Origin: DATBAT01 sp036271375
Lineage (GTDB): Bacteria > Acidobacteriota > Terriglobia > Terriglobales > Acidobacteriaceae
NCBI GenBank assembly: GCA_036271375.1
Contig: DATBAT010000322.1
Span: forward strand, 1 to 12,521
Direction of reading: 5' to 3'
DNA length: 12,521 bases
Made by a program: the position numbers and the translations under genes. Below the pieces are notes generated by a model. That model was not told the origin of the DNA and did no database searches. It saw nothing but the letters and a program-made list of their open reading frames with translations. Of the stretch, positions 5,689-12,521 are shown in pieces. Each line of letters opens with the position of its first letter. Positions within the stretch are counted from its first letter, which is position 1.

Positions 5689-7079
5689 GATGTTTGTGCC
5701 GGGCGCCGTATCCAGTAGATGAGCGTCATAACGATCAGGAACGGAATTCCATAAAGTAAGGTCGGTTGGAAATCGGGAACAAACATCGTGGTCAGGAGAG
5801 CCGCCAGCATCAGGGCCGCTCCTAGAACCGTCGTGTAGGGATATCCCCACATGCGAAACAATAGAGGATGACCGGCATGACGCTTTCTGAAGGCCAGGTG
5901 GGTGACAAAAATCATCATCCAGGTGAACATGCCACCAAACATGGAGATCGCCACCATCATCAGATAAGAACGGTCGTGGTAGCGCAGATTCAGGAGGGCC
6001 GCAAGCGCGATGCCGGCCGTCGAAGCAAGCAGTGATGCGAGGGGAACGCCGCGCCTCGAAAGCACTCCCAGCGCCCGGGGCGCGAATCCGGCTCTGGAGA
6101 GTGAGAAAAGCATGCGCGACGTTATGTACAGTTGGCTGTTCATGGCGGACAGAGCAGCGACCAGAATAATAAAGTTCACCGCACCGGCCGCATGCGGGAC
6201 GTGGGTACGCATCATCACCGTGACAAAGGGCGACTGGTAGGTGCCCGCGGCCGTGATGGGCCACGGCACGATCGCAAGTACCACGCCCAGGGTGAGAATG
6301 TAGAAGAGGGCCAGCCGTACCATGGTGGCGCGAAACGCACTGCGGATCGCGCGCTCCGGCTCCTTCGCCTCGCCGGCCGCCACCGCGATCATCTCAATCG
6401 AGAAGAAGCTGAACAGGGACACTACCATCCCCGTCCACATTCCGCTGATGCCTTTGGGAAAGAACCCGCCATACGCGACGTAGTTCCTGAAGCCAATGGG
6501 ATCACCCTGGTCGAACCTGGAGGCCGAGATCAACACGTAACCGCCAACCAGGAGGAAGGCAATGATGGCGGCAATTTTCAACGCGGAAAATCCATACTCC
6601 ACCGTGCCGAAAAATCTCACGTCAATGCTGTTCACCAGAATGAGCAGGAGCGAGAAGCCGCAGATCCACATCCAGCCGGCAACGGATGGGAACCAGAAAC
6701 GCATATAAACTGCGATGGCCGTTATCTCGGTGCCGAGCGCCAGCACAATCGCCGCCCAGTAGCCAAAACGCACTAAGTATCCTGCCAATGGCGAGAGGTA
6801 GAACTCGGCCCAGGCCCCGAACGAACCAGAGGTTGGATGGGCTACCGTCATCTCCGCCAGGCATCCCATCACTAATAGGGTAATGAAAGCGCCGATCCCA
6901 TAGCTGACCAATACTGACGGTCCGGCAAAGCCGATGGCAAAGCCTGAGCCGAGAAAGAGCCCGGTGCCAATCGCGCCGCCGATGGCAATCATCGAGAGCT
7001 GCCCGGCCGAAAGATTGCGGTGCAGGCCCTGCTCGCGCGCCATGATCTCTTCGAATCGCGGAGGCGCGGAAGTTGTCAT
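5673..7079 (-). CDS. Amino acid permease, APC superfamily (AAT type)
   Basis: This 468-residue inner-membrane protein is an amino-acid/proton symporter of the APC superfamily, with about 12 hydrophobic segments along its length. The unwound first helix that binds the substrate backbone reads GGAIGTGLFLGSG (34-46). SFFSIEMIAVAAGEAKEPERAI (224-245) matches the conserved helix 6 and loop with its AGE..P motif, and ALSAMNSQLYITSRMLFSLSR is the helix 8-loop signature of the AAT family (lysine, aromatic amino acid, GABA and proline permeases). Specificity cannot be read. The ATG at 7079 has no Shine-Dalgarno sequence and lies two bases from a strong dyad. The in-frame ATG at 7043, preceded by GAAGAG, is a good alternative and would lose only 12 non-membrane residues. 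It is transcribed first of two genes; its stop overlaps the start of the kynureninase-like gene, which suggests uptake of that enzyme's substrate. Confidence 0.93.
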   Translation of the reverse strand: MTTSAPPRFEEIMAREQGLHRNLSAGQLSMIAIGGAIGTGLFLGSGFAIGFAGPSVLVSYGIGAFITLLVMGCLAEMTVAHPTSGSFGAWAEFYLSPLAGYLVRFGYWAAIVLALGTEITAIAVYMRFWFPSVAGWMWICGFSLLLILVNSIDVRFFGTVEYGFSALKIAAIIAFLLVGGYVLISASRFDQGDPIGFRNYVAYGGFFPKGISGMWTGMVVSLFSFFSIEMIAVAAGEAKEPERAIRSAFRATMVRLALFYILTLGVVLAIVPWPITAAGTYQSPFVTVMMRTHVPHAAGAVNFIILVAALSAMNSQLYITSRMLFSLSRAGFAPRALGVLSRRGVPLASLLASTAGIALAALLNLRYHDRSYLMMVAISMFGGMFTWMMIFVTHLAFRKRHAGHPLLFRMWGYPYTTVLGAALMLAALLTTMFVPDFQPTLLYGIPFLIVMTLIYWIRRPAQTSGAKS

Positions 7080-7081
7080 GC

Positions 7082-7111
7082 GGCAAGTCTACATGCAACA
7101 GTAGTCTTGCC
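7082..7111. promoter_or_regulatory. 30-bp imperfect dyad between divergent permease and hydrolase genes
   Basis: GGCAAG-T-CTAC (7082-7092) and GTAG-T-CTTGCC (7101-7111) are inverted repeats with 10 of 11 positions paired and an 8-base centre. The dyad lies between the permease start (7079) and the hydrolase start (about 7151). It could be an operator for a dimeric regulator acting on both genes or, as RNA on the minus strand, a hairpin just before the first permease ATG. I cannot name a regulator, and none is encoded nearby. Confidence 0.5.
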
Positions 7112-7150
7112 AGATTTGGGGGAGTCACGCACAAAGAGCAGAAACTCGAC

Positions 7151-7972
7151 GTGTTGTCGCGGCCCGTGTTGAAGGCGGACCACCGCATTGCTTACGGTTC
7201 TGGACCTTGTCAGTTCGGTGATCTGTGGCTGCCGCAACGTCGAGGGCGCGGCCCTCTGCCGGTGGTTGTCTTTTTTCATGGCGGCTGGTGGAAGTCTGAA
7301 TACGATCTCGGCTATGCCGGGTATCTGTGTTCCGCGTTGACGCGTGAAGGAATTGCCTGCTGGTCGGTGGAATACCGCAGGGTCGGCGTTACTGGCGGCG
7401 GCTGGCCAGCTACGTTTCAGGATGCCGCCGCAGGTTTGGATTTCATCGGCGAACTCGCGAGCCAACATCACTTGGATTTATCGCGGCTCGCGGTGATGGG
7501 ACATTCTGCCGGCGGTCACCTGGCATTCTGGGTTGCTGGCCGGTATCACATCAATCGCGAGAGCGAGATCTTCTTACCAAGGCCGAAAGTTAATCCGAAA
7601 ACAGTGATCGCTCTCGCCGGCGCTGTCGATTTGCGCCTGACCATTGAACTCGCTGGCACCGGCCCGTTCGCGCACGACAAACACGAAGTCCATCAATTGA
7701 TGGGTGGAGACCCGGCGCAACTGCCCGACCGTTACCTCGCGGGCAATCCCGGAGATCTGCTGCCTCTCTCCGCTGACCAGATTCTTATCCAGGGAACCAA
7801 CGATGATCAGATCCCACCCGAGCTGCCATCACGCTGGGCAGACAGATCGCGGAAGTTGGGCTCGAAGGCCTCTGTAAAAACAATTCCCGGCGCCGACCAT
7901 TTGGACATTGTCGATCCCGAGAGCGCGGCCTGGGCAACGGTAGTGCATGAGGTGCGCTCGGCCCTGTTGTAG
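7151..7972 (+). CDS. Alpha/beta hydrolase, kynurenine formamidase / esterase-like
   Basis: This serine hydrolase of about 273 residues lacks a signal peptide and should be cytoplasmic. HGGWW (43-47) is the oxyanion-hole motif of the HGG esterase/arylformamidase group. GHSAGGHLA (117-125) carries the nucleophile S119, TNDDQIPP (216-223) supplies the acid (D218 or D219), and H250 in GADHLDIVDP completes the triad. HGG(Y/W)W together with GHSAG(G/A)HLA is typical of eukaryotic-type kynurenine formamidases and of related carboxylesterases, so the substrate could be N-formylkynurenine or an ordinary ester. The frame is open from a TTG at 7073, which would overlap the divergent permease gene. GTG at 7151 gives the expected N-terminus, but no strong ribosome site marks it, so the exact start is uncertain. 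The gene is divergent from the permease/kynureninase-like pair. Confidence 0.85.
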   Translation: MLSRPVLKADHRIAYGSGPCQFGDLWLPQRRGRGPLPVVVFFHGGWWKSEYDLGYAGYLCSALTREGIACWSVEYRRVGVTGGGWPATFQDAAAGLDFIGELASQHHLDLSRLAVMGHSAGGHLAFWVAGRYHINRESEIFLPRPKVNPKTVIALAGAVDLRLTIELAGTGPFAHDKHEVHQLMGGDPAQLPDRYLAGNPGDLLPLSADQILIQGTNDDQIPPELPSRWADRSRKLGSKASVKTIPGADHLDIVDPESAAWATVVHEVRSALL

Positions 7973-8064
7973 CCGATTTAGGGCATCTTACCAATCATTT
8001 CTTAATCTTTCCTTTTCTTTCGTTCCTGATTTATCATCTCAGCCATCCCACACGCGAGGCCGCC

Positions 8065-9639
8065 ATGAACCGACGCAGATTTTTGCAGTCCGCCGCCGCA
8101 ACAGGAATTGCCGTCGGCCTATCCAAGGCCACCGCTCATGCCTACGTCCCCGAACATAATTGGGACAAATTCGATTGGGGATCAGGCCCCGTAGTCGTGG
8201 ACCGGCTCTATCAAGGTCCCTTCCCGCAATATGGGCCCGCGGCAGTCGTGCCCGACAGCGGCGTCTCGATGGTGACTTCGCCCTCGAAAGCAATCGTCAG
8301 CAACTTCGGCATGGGGCTTATGGTCTATGCCTCCGACGACACTGGTCCTCTGCACATTCCGGGTCAAACGATGGAGCGCACGCTCGAAGATCTCATCAAG
8401 CTGCCCATCGCCCAGAAAATCTACATCCGTCCCAACTGGCGAGATGTTCAGAAGCAGCCGGGCCGACTTGATTTCCCCGAGTCGTGGAAAATCGTCTTCG
8501 ATCTGGCCCGTCAGTACGACAAGCGCATCGGCTTTCGCGTCATGCTGGAGAACCCCGACTTTCCCGACCCCGGTATGCCGGATTTCCTCCTCAATAAAGT
8601 CCCTTACGTAAAGCTCAAAGGAGAGTGGAAGGGCAATCCCGCGGAGATGCGATACCGCAAAGACAATCGCGTGCCGCGGTACGACCATCCCGCTTATCAA
8701 GCGGCGTTTCGCGAATTGAACGGCCTGCTGGCCGCCGAACTCAACGGACATCCGCAGGTCGAGTTCATGGACACGATGATGTACGGCTTCTGGGGCGAGG
8801 GCCACACCTGGCCCTATGAGGGCAATCCATTCCCCAGCCAATTGGTCGCGGAACAGACATGGGAGTCCATGTTTGCAGTGCAACTCGAGCACTGGACCAA
8901 AGTCCCTCTGGCCACTAACACCCAGCCCGACTTCAGCAATGTCGGCAACTCCGACATGCTGGATCGCACGATGCGTACCGGCAACTGGTTGCGCACCGAC
9001 ACCATATTCATCGAGAACACGCAGATCGAGGCGTTGAGTTACCGTCCGCCATGGGCGGCGGCGATCTGTGAGGTTGGATTCACCACCGGCGATCCCAAGG
9101 AATTGCAGATTGACGAAGACGGAGTCAGCTACAACGAGCAGATTCTTTCCCACGCCGCCGATGTTGGCGTTAACTATCTCTCGTTGTGGAGTTGGCACAG
9201 CCAATCCGCCGCCAACCTGCTGAGCTACTACGAAAAATTCCCCGGACCAATCGATGAAATGGCGCGCCAGGTTGGCTATCGCGTCCGTCCGTCATTTATC
9301 TGGACATTCAAACGTGACGGCGTCACCGGCCTGGTGATCGGACTCGTCAATGACGGAATAGCGCCTGTCCCAGGAGTGCTTCGTCTGAGCGTGGTGGGCG
9401 AAGGCAACAAAGTTCATGCGTCAGGTTGCGTTGATGCGGGATATCCGAAACCCGGCGGCGTTCACCAGGCCATGCTGATGCTGCCCGCTGCTATGGCGTG
9501 GGAAGGGCTTCGCCTGAAAGCCGAGCTCGAGGTCAAGGGCGTGCGCTATCCGGTCCGCTGGGCGTGCCGCCAGAAGGTAACTGCCGATGGCTCGTTAACC
9601 CTGCGGCACAACTACAATCCCGACCAGCCGCTGGTGTAG
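8065..9639 (+). CDS. Tat-exported putative TIM-barrel glycoside hydrolase-like protein
   Basis: I do not recognise a named family with certainty. The protein has 524 residues and a twin-arginine signal, NRRRFLQ at 2-8, followed by a hydrophobic stretch and a likely cleavage after AHA (24-26), so it is probably exported folded. The body has a barrel-like alternation: KIYIRPNWRDVQKQPGRLDF (118-137), RIGFRVML (154-161), EFMDTMMYGFWGEGH (233-247), IFIENTQIEAL (314-324), AAAICEVGF (331-339) and VNYLSLWSWH (369-378). This pattern resembles glycosidase-type barrels, including DUF4832/DUF4874-like proteins, with E245 in the WGEGH motif as possible acid/base and E336 as possible nucleophile. Residues from about 408 look like a C-terminal beta-sandwich. 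The ATG has GAGG five bases upstream. The gene stands alone after a 92-bp pyrimidine-rich spacer and converges on the secreted cupin. The catalytic assignments are inference. Confidence 0.75.
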   Translation: MNRRRFLQSAAATGIAVGLSKATAHAYVPEHNWDKFDWGSGPVVVDRLYQGPFPQYGPAAVVPDSGVSMVTSPSKAIVSNFGMGLMVYASDDTGPLHIPGQTMERTLEDLIKLPIAQKIYIRPNWRDVQKQPGRLDFPESWKIVFDLARQYDKRIGFRVMLENPDFPDPGMPDFLLNKVPYVKLKGEWKGNPAEMRYRKDNRVPRYDHPAYQAAFRELNGLLAAELNGHPQVEFMDTMMYGFWGEGHTWPYEGNPFPSQLVAEQTWESMFAVQLEHWTKVPLATNTQPDFSNVGNSDMLDRTMRTGNWLRTDTIFIENTQIEALSYRPPWAAAICEVGFTTGDPKELQIDEDGVSYNEQILSHAADVGVNYLSLWSWHSQSAANLLSYYEKFPGPIDEMARQVGYRVRPSFIWTFKRDGVTGLVIGLVNDGIAPVPGVLRLSVVGEGNKVHASGCVDAGYPKPGGVHQAMLMLPAAMAWEGLRLKAELEVKGVRYPVRWACRQKVTADGSLTLRHNYNPDQPLV

Positions 9640-9663
9640 GCGTTGCAGGTTCAGCCTCAGGTA

Positions 9664-10344
9664 TCACTGAATCTTGAATTCCTCGCGCACTGCCCAAAAG
9701 CGCTCACCGTCCGATTTTTCAATTCGATACTGCGTCAACTCACCGGGAGTGCATTGGGCTCCAATGATCTTTCCCTCGCCCAGCATGCCGCTTGCGCGTG
9801 CACCAAGCATTAATTCGAAACAACCCACAGGTGCGTTTAAAGTTGGCTGCCCTGGCTCAGAAGCCGATTTCACATATAGCATGCCTTGATCGGTAAGTGC
9901 ATACATGGGCGTGACGTACGTAGTCGTGAACGGGCCGATTCCGTGGACCTGCACAATCGCGTCCGTTTTCGAACGTGCGAAGTGTGCCATCTTCTTCGCG
10001 ACTAACCCGTAGGTACCGACATCCATGGTTTCAAGTTTGTCCGCACTAAACTTCCCGCCCATTCCCAAAGACCAACTTCCTTTGACCACCACAATGTGCT
10101 CGTCTTCGGGATGGAAGTGCGGCATCACAATATACCCGGCTTCAGAGTGAATCCGGATTACGTAAACCTCGCCCGCTCTTTTGACGTCTCCTGAAACAGC
10201 TTCAAATCTTTGGTCTCGAGGGAATACTTTCAGAGGCACAACGTGAGAAGACGCGGCTTGTGGTGCAGGGCTAGTCTGTTGGGCTCTGCTTGAAATTGTG
10301 GCGAAAATCAGAAGGATGCAAAGCGCAGAAATCTTTTTGGGCAC
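9664..10344 (-). CDS. Secreted cupin-domain protein
   Basis: This exported protein of 226 residues carries a single-cupin core. The N-terminus is a Sec signal: KK at 3-4, a hydrophobic run at 5-18 and a likely cleavage after SRA (19-21). PHFHPEDEH (75-83) supplies metal-binding histidines H76, H78 and H83 and a glutamate, and the second cupin motif follows around H121 and H134. A C-terminal part (about 150-226), with two cysteines (C175, C198) that could form a disulphide in the periplasm, is not a cupin that I recognise. The frame opens at GTG 10374, but GTG 10344 is preferred because GGAGA lies six bases upstream and the signal peptide then starts correctly. It is the last of three minus-strand genes, 60 bp after the hydroxynitrile-lyase-like cupin. 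Enzyme activity is unknown. Confidence 0.82.
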   Translation of the reverse strand: MPKKISALCILLIFATISSRAQQTSPAPQAASSHVVPLKVFPRDQRFEAVSGDVKRAGEVYVIRIHSEAGYIVMPHFHPEDEHIVVVKGSWSLGMGGKFSADKLETMDVGTYGLVAKKMAHFARSKTDAIVQVHGIGPFTTTYVTPMYALTDQGMLYVKSASEPGQPTLNAPVGCFELMLGARASGMLGEGKIIGAQCTPGELTQYRIEKSDGERFWAVREEFKIQ

Positions 10345-10404
10345 CGAAATTCTCCAATCGCGGCAGGGTAACACGTGGCGCCTGCGACCAGAGTAAGGAA
10401 CGCG

Positions 10405-10800
10405 TCAATCTCGGTACTGTTCCTCGCTGACCTGCTCCATCCACTCCACAACCTTGCCGTCGAGTTTTTCCTGAATCGCGATGTGCGTCATAGATGTGGT
10501 CGGCGCTGCGCCATGCCAATGCTTTTCTTCGGGAGGAAACCAGACTACGTCGCCCGGTCGAATCTCTTCGATCGGGCCGCCCCACCTTCGCGCGCGGCCG
10601 CTGCCAGCGGTGACAATGAGAGTCTGACCGAGCGGATGCGTATGCCACGCAGTCCGTGCGCCCGGTTCAAACGTGACGCTTGCTCCTTGAACAAATGCCG
10701 GGTCGGGTGCTTGAAATAGCGGATCGATCCGCACCGTGCCCGTGAACCAATCCGGCGGACCCTTCGCGGACGCCTGCGAACCTGCTCTTTTGATCTCCAT
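10405..10800 (-). CDS. Cupin protein resembling Mn-dependent (R)-hydroxynitrile lyase
   Basis: This 131-residue single-domain cupin closely resembles, in length and sequence as I recall it, the hydroxynitrile lyase GtHNL of Granulicella tundricola, which splits cyanohydrins such as mandelonitrile into aldehyde and HCN, and makes them in reverse. The four metal ligands of that enzyme are at the same positions: H53, H55 and Q59 in WHTHPLGQT, and H94 in EEKHWH. Active-site residues A40, V42, H106 and Q110 also match the wild-type enzyme. WGGPIEEIRPGDVVWFPP (73-90) is the conserved middle segment. No signal peptide is present, so it should be cytoplasmic. ATG 10800 has AGGA eight bases upstream. 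It lies 27 bp after the DUF1905 gene and 60 bp before the secreted cupin. The family's physiological role is not established; related cupins are often labelled carboxymuconolactone decarboxylase-associated. Confidence 0.9.
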   Translation of the reverse strand: MEIKRAGSQASAKGPPDWFTGTVRIDPLFQAPDPAFVQGASVTFEPGARTAWHTHPLGQTLIVTAGSGRARRWGGPIEEIRPGDVVWFPPEEKHWHGAAPTTSMTHIAIQEKLDGKVVEWMEQVSEEQYRD

Positions 10801-10827
10801 AATTGATTCCTATTCCCGAGCTTTCTT

Positions 10828-11115
10828 TTACTTTGAAGAAACGCCCAAGCGTTCTTCCAGCACCACTCGCACCACGTCGCCGACATCTTTTCCGATCGCT
10901 TGGCGAGTAGACGCTTTCACCGGAAGCATCTGGTTGCCGTCCCCCATTGCCATGAACGAACTTTGAAATGGGCGGCCGTCGATTGTCCCTTTGACCTTTA
11001 CCGCACCGTGCGTACCAAAGAAGTCCGCAGACCTGGGCCAAATCACATAGGTCCAGCCACCTTTGTTGGGACTCTTTTGCAGCTTTGCCCTGAATTCCAC
11101 GGGTAGCTTACTCAT
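10828..11115 (-). CDS. DUF1905 domain protein
   Basis: This small soluble protein of 95 residues is a stand-alone DUF1905 domain. Visible features are an N-terminal strand PVEFRAKLQK (5-14), then GGWTYVIWP (19-27), VKVKGTIDGRPFQSSFMAMGDG (39-60), and a C-terminal VRVVLEE strand. In many bacteria this domain is fused to a YdeI/OmpD-associated segment of unknown role; that partner is absent here, so the protein is complete but minimal. No function is established. ATG 11115 has GGAG five bases upstream. It is the first gene of a probable three-gene unit with the two cupins. A 15-bp perfect palindrome lies 20 bases upstream. Confidence 0.85.
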   Translation of the reverse strand: MSKLPVEFRAKLQKSPNKGGWTYVIWPRSADFFGTHGAVKVKGTIDGRPFQSSFMAMGDGNQMLPVKASTRQAIGKDVGDVVRVVLEERLGVSSK

Positions 11116-11135
11116 AGTTCTCCAGTCAAGCTCTG

Positions 11136-11150
11136 AAGGTCAAAGACCTT
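11136..11150. promoter_or_regulatory. Perfect 15-bp dyad upstream of the DUF1905-cupin unit
   Basis: AAGGTC (11136-11141) and GACCTT (11145-11150) are perfect inverted repeats around AAA, 20 bases upstream of the DUF1905 ATG. This could be an operator or a small leader hairpin. A second, weaker palindrome, GTGAATCAC, follows at about 11160-11168. The rest of the 253-bp gap up to the aldo/keto reductase stop at 11369 shows no gene, and only a weak GAGCT/AGCTC hairpin (11320-11335) without a T-run. Confidence 0.4.
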
Positions 11151-11368
11151 ACTACATCGTGAATCACAAGTCTTTTTCATCGTAGCCAGGTTTCTTGTAA
11201 AGCTGAGACCAATTTGCTTTGACGTCAGGTCTGTACACGTACTCTGCCCATGCTTTTGGCATAACCTGTTCCGTCGCGACCGCCACCGACTCAGACAGTC
11301 ATCTCGAAGCGCAGCGAGCGAGCTTACGACAGCTCTAGAGCCGGTGCCGCGGTCAAGAGCGTATGTGG

Positions 11369-12361
11369 TTAGCGGTCTATCCATTTCTGCGCTTCCGCGG
11401 GGTAACGTTCGCCATGCATGGGAATTTTGGCCGCTGCGTTCCCAAGCTCGCCAAGCTCGGCCGCAGAGAGCGGCACTTCGATGCCTCCGAGATTCTCTTC
11501 CAGACGGTTCAGCTTGGTGGTGCCGGGAATTGGAACAATCCACGGCTTCTGGGCGAGCAGCCACGCCAGCGCGATCTGCGCGGGTGTCCTCTTCTTCTGC
11601 TCCGCGAACTTTCCGATCAGGTCTACCAGCACCTGGTTGGCTTTGCGGTTCTCCGGAGTGAAGCGGGGAACGATGTTGCGGAAATCGCTCTTGTCGAACT
11701 GGGTGTCTTCGCTGATCTTTCCGGTCAGAAATCCCTTACCCAGCGGGCTGAAGGGAACAAAGCCGATCCCCAACTCTTCGAGCGTCGGCATGATTTCGTC
11801 TTCCGGTTCCCTCCAGAAAAGCGAGTATTCGCTCTGGAGCGCAGTCACGGGCTGCACCGCATGGGCGCGTCGGATGGTCTTCACTCCTGCCTCTGAGAGG
11901 CCAAAGTGCTTCACTTTACCAGCTTTGACCAGGTCTTTTACTGCGCCAGCGACATCCTCAATAGGAACTTCAGGGTCGACGCGATGCTGATAGAACAGGT
12001 CAATAACATCGGTCTTGAGGCGTTTGAGCGAGGCTTCGGCGACATCTTTGATGTGTTGCGGACGACTATCCAGACCGATGTTCTTGCCGGTACCAGGATC
12101 AAGTTTGAATCCGAATTTGGTGGCGATCGCCACCTTGTCCCTATGCGGAGCGAGCGCTTCGCCCACCAGCTCTTCATTGGTGAAGGGGCCGTAGACCTCA
12201 GCCGTATCGAAGAACGTGACTCCCCGGTCTACCGCGCCTCGGATAACTTTAATCATCTCCTGCTTATCGCCGGCCGGACCATATCCGAAACTCATGCCCA
12301 TGCAGCCCAGGCCCAGGGCCGAAACTTCCAATCCACTTTTTCCAAGTTTACGTTTTTGCAT
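11369..12361 (-). CDS. Aldo/keto reductase
   Basis: This cytoplasmic NADPH-dependent oxidoreductase has 330 residues, the typical AKR length, and reduces aldehydes or ketones to alcohols. The full catalytic tetrad is visible: D52 and Y57 in FFDTAEVYG, K82 in ATKFGF and H126 in FYQHRVDP. The cofactor-binding end of the barrel shows VPIPGTTK near residue 275. Overall it matches the bacterial AKR group often annotated as YakC/AKR13-like. The frame is open to 12487, but that extension lies over the AraC gene in another frame. ATG 12361, with AGGA six bases upstream (12371-12368), gives the standard MQKRKLGKSGLEVSALGLG start. It follows the AraC-type regulator by 28 bp on the same strand, so it is probably its target or operon partner. 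The DUF1905-cupin unit lies 253 bp downstream on the same strand. Confidence 0.94.
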   Translation of the reverse strand: MQKRKLGKSGLEVSALGLGCMGMSFGYGPAGDKQEMIKVIRGAVDRGVTFFDTAEVYGPFTNEELVGEALAPHRDKVAIATKFGFKLDPGTGKNIGLDSRPQHIKDVAEASLKRLKTDVIDLFYQHRVDPEVPIEDVAGAVKDLVKAGKVKHFGLSEAGVKTIRRAHAVQPVTALQSEYSLFWREPEDEIMPTLEELGIGFVPFSPLGKGFLTGKISEDTQFDKSDFRNIVPRFTPENRKANQVLVDLIGKFAEQKKRTPAQIALAWLLAQKPWIVPIPGTTKLNRLEENLGGIEVPLSAAELGELGNAAAKIPMHGERYPAEAQKWIDR

Positions 12362-12389
12362 TGTTTTTCCTTTCAAATCAAATCGCTTA

Positions 12390-12521
12390 TTACGATGCTG
12401 CAAGTGCCCTTTGCTGTTCCCGCCAGCGTGCTGGGGGTACGCCTTCCCATCCACGGAATGCCCGCACAAAAGAGTTACCGTCTTCATACCCGAGGAGATA
12501 AGCAGCTTCGTTCAGTTCGAG
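12390..12521 (-). CDS. AraC-family transcriptional regulator, C-terminal end (cut by window edge)
   Basis: Only the last 43 codons are inside the window; the gene continues beyond 12521. They encode the second helix-turn-helix of an AraC/XylS DNA-binding domain: LNEAAYLLGYED, then NSFVRAFRGWEGVPPARWR, which matches the family pattern of a GY-D-S-F-RAF-W-G--P--R signature. The gene ends in two successive stop codons (TAATAA). The sensor domain is not visible, so the ligand is unknown. The 28-bp gap to the aldo/keto reductase on the same strand suggests co-transcription; AraC regulators beside aldo/keto reductases commonly respond to aldehydes or sugars, but that is inference here. Confidence 0.88.
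   Translation of the reverse strand, partial: LELNEAAYLLGYEDGNSFVRAFRGWEGVPPARWREQQRALAAS

Noticed and set aside
5677..6264. Upstream part of the minus-strand frame that contains the N-terminal PLP-enzyme fragment
   Set aside because: This part overlaps the permease in another frame and shows no motif; the real gene begins at the GTG at 5676 with AGGAG.
8182..9204. Long 340-codon minus-strand open frame inside the Tat-exported gene
   Set aside because: It is fully antisense to a gene with a clear signal peptide, ribosome site and barrel pattern. Its translation has no recognisable motif, and such shadows are common in GC-rich DNA.
12362..12487. N-terminal extension of the aldo/keto reductase
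   Set aside because: The extension lies largely over the AraC coding end in a different frame, and ATG 12361 has its own ribosome site and the standard family N-terminus.

Overview
The window looks like a stretch of chromosome from a soil acidobacterium (Acidobacteriota, Terriglobia-like). This is inferred from protein style, from moderately high GC, and above all from a 131-residue cupin at 10405-10800 that closely resembles, from memory, the manganese hydroxynitrile lyase of Granulicella tundricola. No search was run. Coding density is high. I saw no tRNA, rRNA, CRISPR array, transposase or integrase.

Layout. (1) 60-2751: an alkyltransferase-like DNA-repair protein (minus) lies back to back, 23 bp apart, with a membrane fatty-acid-hydroxylase/sterol-desaturase protein (plus). 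That gene converges on a minus-strand pair, a PEP mutase/isocitrate lyase-family enzyme followed by the mismatch glycosylase Mug. (2) 2752-4516: an intergenic region with three tandem hairpins and a terminator, then rpsU (TTG start), then a lipoprotein phosphoesterase. (3) 4517-7972: a translationally coupled pair, an amino-acid permease followed by a kynureninase-like class V PLP enzyme that carries a one-base frameshift. It is divergent from an alpha/beta hydrolase of kynurenine-formamidase type, and a 30-bp imperfect dyad lies between them. (4) 8065-9639: a Tat-exported protein of 524 residues, probably a TIM-barrel glycosidase-like enzyme. (5) 9664-12521, all minus: the end of an AraC regulator, an aldo/keto reductase, a DUF1905 protein, the hydroxynitrile-lyase-like cupin and a secreted cupin.

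How they may work together. Two base-damage proteins (ATL and Mug) sit within 2 kb of each other but in separate transcription units. The permease, kynureninase-like enzyme and formamidase-like hydrolase could form a small module for uptake and cleavage of kynurenine-type amino acids, but the PLP enzyme is broken as read. The AraC-reductase-DUF1905-cupin-cupin run suggests handling of reactive carbonyl or cyanohydrin compounds. All metal ligands and known active-site positions of the lyase family are kept in the cupin. Both functional groupings are inference from gene order; the family assignments are firmer.
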